NCBI GenBank assembly: GCA_031273735.1
Contig: JAISRI010000115.1
Coordinates: 1 to 22,138 of the forward strand
From: Helicobacteraceae bacterium
GTDB taxonomy: Bacteria > Campylobacterota > Campylobacteria > Campylobacterales > SZUA-545
Length of the DNA stretch: 22,138 nt
Direction: 5' to 3'
Position numbers and translations under genes: made by a program. This document shows, piece by piece, positions 16,254 through 22,138 of the stretch; position 1 is the first letter of the stretch, and every line of letters starts with the position of its first letter. Below the pieces are notes generated by a model, which saw only the letters and a list, made by a program, of their open reading frames with translations, was not told the DNA's origin and searched no databases.

Positions 16254-17021
16254 TTAGGCAAAGGCGATAGGGACGACAAAGCTATGTCCGCTTTTATGAG
16301 CAAAGATTTCGCTTTTAACGCCGTATATCGTCTTTATCCGATCGGCGGTTATTATGTCGACGCTTTTTCCAAAGGCGATCGCGCTTCCCTTGTCAATCCA
16401 TAAAACGCGATCGCTAATTCGCAAGGCGTGATCTGGGTGGTGGGTCGTTTGCAGGATCGTTTTACCTTGCGATCGCAACTCTTGCAACAGCGTCAAAAGC
16501 CGCAACGTCGCGCCAAGATCAAGCCCCGTTACGGGTTCGTCTAAGAGGATAATTTTCGCTTCTTGCGCCAACGCGCGCGCTATGATCGTAAGCTGGCGTT
16601 CGCCGCCGCTTAGCGCGTTAAACATTCGATCTTTCAATCCGATCGCGCCGACGATCTCTAGCGCGTTTAACGCCGCTTGCTTGTCGGCTTTGGAGTAGTC
16701 GAAACCAAACGGAGATTGGCTAAACCTGCCCATTAACGCGACGTCGAAAACCGAAAACGAAAACGGCATAAAGACGCTTTGCGCGACGTAAGAAAAAGCG
16801 CTCGCCTTCTGCTTGGCGCTTAGCTTTTTAATATCTAGCGAATCGACTTGCGCCTCTCCGCGATATGGCAAAATCCCGCATAGCGCCTTTAATAGAGTAC
16901 TTTTGCCGCTTCCGTTTGCGCCCAAAATAGAAACGATCTCTTCGCGCTCTACTAAAAACGATATATCGCGCAAAATTGTCTTGGAGCCGTAAGAGGCGCA
17001 GAGTTTTTCCGTTTTAAGCAT
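16254..17021 (-). CDS. ABC transporter ATP-binding protein, FecE/BtuD type
   Basis: This cytoplasmic ATPase drives uptake of a metal chelate, heme or cobalamin across the inner membrane. With the start at 17021 it has 255 residues: Walker A GANGSGKST (34-42), Q-loop region FSYVAQS (about 76-82), ABC signature LSGGERQL (137-144), Walker B IILLDEP (157-163) and the switch His in TTHH (192-195). The ATG at 17021 is preferred because MLKTEKL is a normal N-terminus for the family. An in-frame ATG at 17039 would add six residues and cannot be excluded. The gene overlaps the permease gene by 8 bases. It is the last gene of the receptor operon. Confidence 0.94.
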   Translation of the reverse strand: MLKTEKLCASYGSKTILRDISFLVEREEIVSILGANGSGKSTLLKALCGILPYRGEAQVDSLDIKKLSAKQKASAFSYVAQSVFMPFSFSVFDVALMGRFSQSPFGFDYSKADKQAALNALEIVGAIGLKDRMFNALSGGERQLTIIARALAQEAKIILLDEPVTGLDLGATLRLLTLLQELRSQGKTILQTTHHPDHALRISDRVLWIDKGSAIAFGKSVDIITADRIKTIYGVKSEIFAHKSGHSFVVPIAFA

Positions 17022-18024
17022 TGGCGCGTCTTTTAGCATGCGAGAGCGCGAAAATAAAGACGGGTATCCCTACAAAAGAGATCAGTATTCCAAGAGGAAC
17101 TTCCGCCGTAAAAAGCGATCGGGAGAGCGTGTCCGTATAGAGCAAAAAGAGTGCGCCGATCAACGCGGAAGCCAAAATCAGCGCGAAGTGATTCGCCCCG
17201 CAAATAAAACGCGCTATATGCGGCGCGACAAGCCCAACCCAACCGATTACGCCGCAGATCATCACGCTTAACGCCGCAAGCGCCGCTCCAAGCGCGATGA
17301 TCGCGAGGCGCGTTAAATGGACGTTCAAGCCTAGCGTTTTTGCGTCCTCTTCGCCTAGCGTCATCAGATCGAGACGTTTGCTAAAAAGAAGCGAGATAAA
17401 AATCGCGGTCGCTATAATCGGCGTTATGAAAATAAGATGATCGCTCGTCGCAAAACTCATCGATCCCATTAGCCAATATACGATCGATGGAAGCGCGTCG
17501 TAAGGATCGGCGACATATTTCATCAGCGAAAGAAGCGCCGCAAAAAGCGCGGAGCTAATAACGCCGCCTAGTATTAGCGTTAAGACCTTTTCGCCGCTTC
17601 CGTATATTTTGGCGATAAATATGGCGAATATCACGGCAGTAAGGCTAAACGCGAAGGCGAATAACTGAACGCCAAATAACGAAAAGCCCAAAACCATAGC
17701 TAACGCCGCGCCAAAACCCGCGCCGTTTAACGATCCTAATATGCCGGGCGAAACAAGCGGGTTGACGAATATCCCCTGAAACAGCGCTCCGCTTACCGCC
17801 AACGCCGCGCCGATCGCCGCCGCGCACAATACGCGAGGCAGTCGTATTTGCTCCAACACGATTTTAACCGCGTAGGCGCGTTCGGAATCTTTGGCTTCGC
17901 CCCCGATTAGATCGTATAGATCGCTTAAGGTTATTTCGTATTGCCCGATCGTCAATGCAACCACGATCGAAACGGCTAAAACGACCGCCGCCGTAATCGG
18001 AAAGAGCGCGTTTTTCGCGCTCAT
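17014..18024 (-). CDS. ABC transporter permease, FecCD/BtuC family
   Basis: This 336-residue inner-membrane protein is expected to form a homodimeric channel for the imported chelate, with about ten membrane helices. Family landmarks are LEQIRLPRVLCAAAIGAALA (about 57-76), ALFQGIFVNPLVSPGILGS, VYWLMGSMSF (about 183), GVIGWVGLVAPHIARFICG (about 256-274, the loop that contacts the ATPase) and the C-terminal EVPLGILISFVGIPVFIFAL. Only one permease gene is present, as in BtuC-type systems. Its ATG overlaps the stop of the flavin oxidoreductase gene by 4 bases, so the two are co-translated. The substrate class (siderophore, heme, cobalamin) cannot be separated by sequence alone. Confidence 0.95.
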   Translation of the reverse strand: MSAKNALFPITAAVVLAVSIVVALTIGQYEITLSDLYDLIGGEAKDSERAYAVKIVLEQIRLPRVLCAAAIGAALAVSGALFQGIFVNPLVSPGILGSLNGAGFGAALAMVLGFSLFGVQLFAFAFSLTAVIFAIFIAKIYGSGEKVLTLILGGVISSALFAALLSLMKYVADPYDALPSIVYWLMGSMSFATSDHLIFITPIIATAIFISLLFSKRLDLMTLGEEDAKTLGLNVHLTRLAIIALGAALAALSVMICGVIGWVGLVAPHIARFICGANHFALILASALIGALFLLYTDTLSRSLFTAEVPLGILISFVGIPVFIFALSHAKRRANA

Positions 18025-19043
18025 AGTTTTGCTATTACCTCTCTATGAAATCTGCTAATCATCGTTTCGGCTTCGTCGTAATTTTCGGCGAGCGGCTTTA
18101 GTAGAATCGACGCGTCGCCCAGCGTTTCTTTAAGCTCCCGCGCTTTGGCTAGGCAACGTTTCGGCGTTCCTACGATACTATTTGGCAGAAGAGTTTCGCC
18201 GCTAAAAAATCTCTGTCGTTCGTTTCTTAGCTCGCTAAATCTAGGATCGTTTAGCGATTCGGGTTTTTTGTTATACGCCTGCCGTTTCATCATCATTCGC
18301 ATCGTTCGCTTCGCCGCCTCCCTTGCTTTTTCTTCGCATTCAGCTTGATTATCGCCGATATATAACGCTCTCGTTACCGCGATCTTCGGCTTTACTCCTC
18401 CGACGCTTTTATAGAGATCGACGACCCTATGTATTTGAGCCGAATCAAAGCTGATATGTAGTAGCAAGCCGTAGCCGCGTTCTGCGGCAAAACGAATCGT
18501 TTCGTCGCTTGCAAACGTCGCAAGAGAGATCGGCGGTTCTTTTTGAAGCGGTTTCGGCTCTATATCCACCTCGTCAAAGGCTATATTTTCGCTTTTGTAA
18601 CTAACGGGCTGAACGTTCCGCAGTAGAAGTTCCACTGCGGGGACGACCTCGAACATTCTCGATCGTAATCGCTCGTGAGCTACTTTGAACGCCTTTGAAT
18701 CGGGCGCGAACGCGCCTTTGGCAAAACCTATCTCGATCCTGCCGCCGCTTAGATTATCTAGCGTGGCGATCTCTTCGGCAAGTCGAATCGGATCGTAAAA
18801 CGGCGCGAGAAAGCCCGCGCAACCTAGCCTAATGCGCTTGGTTATCGCGATCGCGTATGAGAGCAAAAGCGACGGGCTAGGGCAAACGCTAAAATCGTTA
18901 AAGTGGTGTTCGGCAAACCACGCGCAATCAAACTCCAGACGATCGGCAAGTTTGACGACGTTCATTTGCCGCGCGTAGGCTTCAAGCGTCGATATTTTAT
19001 CGCGCTCGAAAAAACAAAATATCCCCCATTTTAAGCCGCCCAT
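18021..19043 (-). CDS. LLM-class (luciferase-like) flavin-dependent oxidoreductase in an uptake operon
   Basis: The 340-residue product belongs to the luciferase-like monooxygenase family, TIM-barrel enzymes that use reduced FMN and often O2. It starts MGGLKWGIFCFFERD and has the WFAEHHF motif (42-48), RIRLGCAGFLAPFYDPIRLA (about 70-89) and GGRIEIGFAKG (100-110), the last replacing the more common GxGxG-like form. There is no signal peptide, so it is cytosolic. It lies 8 bases after the receptor gene and overlaps the permease gene by 4, so it belongs to the uptake operon. Chelate-degrading monooxygenases such as NtaA and EmoA are in the wider family, but are longer. Acting on the imported ligand is a hypothesis. 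AGGAA precedes the ATG at 19043. Confidence 0.88.
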   Translation of the reverse strand: MGGLKWGIFCFFERDKISTLEAYARQMNVVKLADRLEFDCAWFAEHHFNDFSVCPSPSLLLSYAIAITKRIRLGCAGFLAPFYDPIRLAEEIATLDNLSGGRIEIGFAKGAFAPDSKAFKVAHERLRSRMFEVVPAVELLLRNVQPVSYKSENIAFDEVDIEPKPLQKEPPISLATFASDETIRFAAERGYGLLLHISFDSAQIHRVVDLYKSVGGVKPKIAVTRALYIGDNQAECEEKAREAAKRTMRMMMKRQAYNKKPESLNDPRFSELRNERQRFFSGETLLPNSIVGTPKRCLAKARELKETLGDASILLKPLAENYDEAETMISRFHREVIAKL

Positions 19044-19051
19044 CGCCGTTC

Positions 19052-21103
19052 CTAGTATTTCAGCGCGACTTCAACGCCTACGACGCGCCCGCGATCGAAG
19101 TAGTAGCCTTGTCCCACGACGGCTCTTGTGGCATACATTTTATCGCCTATATTGCGTCCAAATAGGGTAACGTCCCCTTCGTTTTCTCCAAATTTGAACG
19201 ATCGTCGAACGTTTGCGTCCATTCTTGTAAACTCGCCAAGTTCGAGATCGTATGCCGTTCCCGGACTAGAGGTCGATTCTTTCCAGCCGCTTTGACGTTT
19301 TAGCGAAGCGTTGAGCTTCCAATCGCCTATGCCGTAGCCGATCGCCGCCGTAAAAAGATTGCGCGGGCGGCTAACGCCAAGTCTGCTATCGCCCGCGTCG
19401 TTTTTGTCTTGAAGCGTATGCGTCCAGCTAAGTTTGTAATCCAACGATCCATCGCCCAACAAAGCCGCGCCGTTTAAGATCGTTTCGATTCCGTTTCGCT
19501 TGGAGTCGCTTTCCGTAAAATAGTAACAGAGATCGCCGCCGCACGCATAGGTTGCGCCCGCGCCGCTTGCGACGCTTTTTTCATTTTTTGCGTCGATCGC
19601 GTAGTATGTAATATGCGCGTTGATCTCTTTAAGCGGCGTAATCGATACGCTGGTTTCGTAGCGCGCCTGTTTTTCTCCGCTTAATTCGGGAGCGCTTGGT
19701 TTTGATTTAATATCTAGATCGCCGTTTAACCCCTGATCGGAGTGAAAATATCTACCGCCAATTTCGACGATCGTATTTACGCGGTAATCGACTCCAAACG
19801 CAAAAATCTTAGCCGAAGGCAATTTTTTATCTTCCATTCGCATATCGGTCGCGTTTTTGTCGTATATGACGGTTTTTGTATCCTCTCGATAGCCTAGATC
19901 GAGCGATAGCGCGTCGTCAAAGAGTTTTTGCTCTACGCCAATCGACCAACCCGCCACTTTTGAGCGATAGTTTTCATAATCCTTGCCCGTCGCTTTTGTT
20001 TCTTGATAGCCGACGTTTAAGCTCGTGTCGCTACTAAAACGCGCGTTATGTCTTAAGCTATACCCGTTTTGAACGATCAACGAATGTTGCGGGGCAATGT
20101 TGGGATAAGGGTTGGCAAAGGTGCGTCCTCCTCCTACCCACTCGGTTTGATTGTATCGCGTAGTAAATATGTCGATCAGCGTAACTTGATCGGCGTTCCA
20201 CTTGATTTTAGAATCCAAATTAAATAGCTGTAGCTTTAACGGATCTATATACCATTTTGCCGTAGCTAGATTTCCGTTTAGCTCTTTGCCGCGTTGCATT
20301 TCAAAGTAACCTTCGTCGTTGTAGGCAAGCAGATGCGCCTCAAACTTTTCGCCCGAAACGCCGATCGTCGCCATTTCAGACCAGCCGCTTTGTCCGTCAA
20401 ACCAGCTCTCTTTGCTTGGGCGGTTATACCCGCTAATCGCCGCCGCCGCATAGCCGCTAACGCCTTGCGCGATCTCGAACGGCGTTCCCGTGTAGAGGCT
20501 TTCGTTATGCGCCAGATCGCCGCCGCGTTTATACGATTCGCCCGCCGCCCTAACGACCGTTTGCGTTTTGTCGGGACGTTTGGTGCGAATAATGACGTAG
20601 CCGACGGCGACGCCTCCTATCGATCCTACCTGCGGCTGTCCCGACGCGCCGCCGCTCATAGAGCTTGCGCTAATTAACGGAGCTAAATTGATTGCGCTCG
20701 CTCCGCGAACGACCTGCAACTCCTCGATAAACGATACGGGGATTTTCTGCAAGATCTTGTTGAAATAGGGCGGCAAAATCGCGCCGTCTAAAATATAAAC
20801 CAAGCTGCCTCCGCCGCGAACGTTTACAAAAAACGGATTTCGTCGCCCTTGATAGGTTACGTCTACGCCCGTCGCCTTTTCTAGCAGATCAAAAAGATCT
20901 TTTGGCGCGAGGTTTTTAATATCTTCGGCGGTAAAAACTTCCGCGCCTGCGATCTGGCTTGGGTTTAATTTATATGGATTGCTTAAGCTCTCCAGCCGCA
21001 AATCCTCGCGACGTTGATCGATAACGTCGATCGAGTCCAATACTTCCGCTTCTTCGGCAAAAGCCGCGATCGAAAGTAAAACCGCAATACAGATTTTTTT
21101 CAT
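19052..21103 (-). CDS. TonB-dependent outer-membrane receptor
   Basis: This 683-residue protein imports a scarce ligand through the outer membrane. A signal peptide (about 1-16) is followed by a TonB box-like DSIDVI (about 23-28), the plug domain (about 45-180: VFTAEDIKNLAPKDLFDLLE, VNVRGGGSLVYILDGAILPP, LQVVRGASAI) and a beta barrel ending in an aromatic residue (EVALKY), the usual outer-membrane export signal. The plug end contains a Ser/Gly-rich insertion (SSMSGGASGQPQVGSIGG, about 148-165) before GYVIIRTKRP. A cysteine pair (CGGDLC) in a predicted barrel loop may form a disulfide. AAGGAG lies 6 bases before the ATG at 21103, inside the end of the preceding gene, which it overlaps by 4. 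Ligand unknown. Confidence 0.95.
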   Translation of the reverse strand: MKKICIAVLLSIAAFAEEAEVLDSIDVIDQRREDLRLESLSNPYKLNPSQIAGAEVFTAEDIKNLAPKDLFDLLEKATGVDVTYQGRRNPFFVNVRGGGSLVYILDGAILPPYFNKILQKIPVSFIEELQVVRGASAINLAPLISASSMSGGASGQPQVGSIGGVAVGYVIIRTKRPDKTQTVVRAAGESYKRGGDLAHNESLYTGTPFEIAQGVSGYAAAAISGYNRPSKESWFDGQSGWSEMATIGVSGEKFEAHLLAYNDEGYFEMQRGKELNGNLATAKWYIDPLKLQLFNLDSKIKWNADQVTLIDIFTTRYNQTEWVGGGRTFANPYPNIAPQHSLIVQNGYSLRHNARFSSDTSLNVGYQETKATGKDYENYRSKVAGWSIGVEQKLFDDALSLDLGYREDTKTVIYDKNATDMRMEDKKLPSAKIFAFGVDYRVNTIVEIGGRYFHSDQGLNGDLDIKSKPSAPELSGEKQARYETSVSITPLKEINAHITYYAIDAKNEKSVASGAGATYACGGDLCYYFTESDSKRNGIETILNGAALLGDGSLDYKLSWTHTLQDKNDAGDSRLGVSRPRNLFTAAIGYGIGDWKLNASLKRQSGWKESTSSPGTAYDLELGEFTRMDANVRRSFKFGENEGDVTLFGRNIGDKMYATRAVVGQGYYFDRGRVVGVEVALKY

Positions 21104-22134
21104 TTTGTTCTCCTTAATGATTGTTGCGTTAAGACTTCGCTTAAAAGCGCGTCGTTAAGCTCTACGCCCAAATAGTCCGAATAAAACGCCTTTGTCGTAG
21201 CGCCAAGGTCTATCGGATACTCTTTGGGGTAGAGGATATTGGCAAGCCATTGAAGCCCCAAAAGCCTCATAAACGAAGGCGGGCGATCGAACCAGTTAAA
21301 TGGAACGCGCGGAATCAGATAGACCCGTTTGTTTTTAACGGCGGCGATCGTCTTCCACTTCGGATCGTCAAAGACCTTATCGACAAACTCCTTTTCCTGC
21401 GCGATAATCGTTTCAGGATTGTAGATAAGTATCTGCTCCATCGTTACTTTTTCAAAACCTCTATGGCTTGTCGTGGAACAGCGATGAACATTAACGTCGC
21501 CGAGAATCTTAAGTATCTCGACGTGAATCGAATCGTCGCATTCGGTAGAAAGTCCGTCAAAGCCTTCGGCGTAATAAACCTTCGGCTTTTTCGGCGCTTT
21601 GGCGACGGCGGCTTTGACGTTTTTAATCGTATTTTCAAAGTGCGTCGCAAACTTTTCGCCGCGCTCGGCGCGGTCGAGCAGGGTTCCTAGAAAGCGAAAG
21701 ACTTTTGGATAATCCTCAAAGCCGTTTGCAACCGCGTATGCGATCGGGATTTTCATCTTTAAAATACGATCGTCGATTGCATACGCGCCAAGTCTGATCG
21801 ACATAGACCACATCAAGATCAGATCGGGTTTTTGGGCGATTAAAGCCTCCAAGTTTGTGTTGGGACCCTCGCCGCTAATCGAACCCACGACGGGCAACTC
21901 AAACATAATCGGTTTCAAAAACGCTCTGTCGCTCTCCTTTGGCGCAAAGACAAGCCCAGCCATCAATTCAGGCGCCATCGCGTATAGAATATACGATCCG
22001 TAAGGCGCGGGCGCATAGACCTTCGAGGGCGGTTTTGGCAAAGAAACCTTATTGCCCGCCATATCGGTAAACTCCGCCGCACAAGCGAACGCGGCAAGCA
22101 AAAAGACGCAAATAAAGATTCGCGCCGTTTTCAT
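21100..22134 (-). CDS. periplasmic substrate-binding protein of the metal-chelate ABC transporter
   Basis: This class III (TroA/BtuF-like) periplasmic protein passes the ligand from the receptor to the permease. It has 344 residues: a signal peptide (about 1-19, probably cut after FACA), then TDMAGNKVSLPKPPSKV, PDLILMWSMS (about 104) and the second lobe with YYAEGFDGLSTECDDSIHVE (about 195-214) and NVHRCS. The C-terminal WFDRPPSFMRLLGLQWL (about 282-298) is a signature I associate with Campylobacterota members annotated as iron or nickel binding proteins. Two Cys residues (in TECDD and HRCS) may pair. It opens the operon; its promoter and ribosome site lie outside the window. A weak lipobox (AFAC) makes lipoprotein status uncertain. 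Confidence 0.92.
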   Translation of the reverse strand: MKTARIFICVFLLAAFACAAEFTDMAGNKVSLPKPPSKVYAPAPYGSYILYAMAPELMAGLVFAPKESDRAFLKPIMFELPVVGSISGEGPNTNLEALIAQKPDLILMWSMSIRLGAYAIDDRILKMKIPIAYAVANGFEDYPKVFRFLGTLLDRAERGEKFATHFENTIKNVKAAVAKAPKKPKVYYAEGFDGLSTECDDSIHVEILKILGDVNVHRCSTTSHRGFEKVTMEQILIYNPETIIAQEKEFVDKVFDDPKWKTIAAVKNKRVYLIPRVPFNWFDRPPSFMRLLGLQWLANILYPKEYPIDLGATTKAFYSDYLGVELNDALLSEVLTQQSLRRTK

Positions 22135-22138
22135 AACG

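Larger units (their letters stand above)
2296..18854. repeat. dispersed palindromic octamer GCGATCGC (HIP1-like), about 19 copies
   Basis: By eye, GCGATCGC begins at 2296, 3391, 5253, 6451, 6547, 6629, 7134, 7210, 8580, 11555, 13242, 13248, 13827, 14702, 15982, 16375, 16407, 16469 and 18847. That is one per about 1.2 kb, against roughly one per 65 kb expected for a random 8-mer. All copies lie in coding sequence and in different codon phases, so a single codon-pair preference does not explain them. The shorter CGATCG and GATC are also very frequent. The pattern resembles the HIP1 element of cyanobacteria; here its role is unknown. Confidence 0.85.

Noticed and set aside
16080..16403. Plus-strand open frame of 107 codons
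   Set aside because: It lies mostly antisense to the ABC ATPase gene, has no ribosome site and shows no recognisable protein features.
1..22138. CRISPR array, tRNA, rRNA, insertion sequence or prophage
   Set aside because: No regularly spaced repeats, cloverleaf-like sequences, rRNA motifs or transposase motifs were found on reading either strand.

Overview
The window reads as chromosome of a Campylobacterota (former Epsilonproteobacteria) member. The evidence is an N-degron operon in the order clpS-clpA-aat, a MurF ligase with an N-terminal membrane domain, a NrdA ending in ECDGCQ, and a periplasmic binding protein of a type I associate with Helicobacter and Wolinella relatives. This placement is inference from family knowledge, not from a database search. 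Genes are dense, mostly on the minus strand, and often overlap by 4 bases. The palindrome GCGATCGC occurs about 19 times, far above chance and resembling cyanobacterial HIP1.

Left part (1-4400): the N-terminal two thirds of an RluA-family pseudouridine synthase (minus, cut by the window edge), a short unassigned coding-like remnant, a putative sugar O-methyltransferase split by a one-base frameshift (plus), and nrdA, the large subunit of aerobic class I ribonucleotide reductase (minus). An 8-bp inverted repeat sits just ahead of the nrdA start.

Middle part (4400-11700): a minus-strand operon clpS-clpA-aat plus a 156-residue protein of unknown function. ClpS and ClpA form the recognition and unfolding arm of the bacterial N-degron pathway, and Aat creates its destabilising N-termini. 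murF diverges from this operon. It converges on a large, AT-richer gene for a multi-pass GT-C-type glycosyltransferase.

Right part (11800-22134): two consecutive minus-strand gene sets that together make a complete TonB-energised uptake system. The upstream set encodes a periplasmic binding protein, an outer-membrane TonB-dependent receptor, a luciferase-like flavin oxidoreductase, a FecCD-type permease and an ABC ATPase. After about 240 bp comes a six-gene TonB2-type energy module: DUF3450 protein, TtpC-like long ExbB, short ExbB, ExbD, TonB and a TPR protein. The substrate (siderophore, heme, cobalamin or another metal chelate) cannot be read from sequence alone. The flavin oxidoreductase inside the uptake operon is the most interesting functional clue and may act on the imported ligand.

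No rRNA, tRNA, insertion sequence or CRISPR array was seen. No gene-free stretch exceeds 300 bases.
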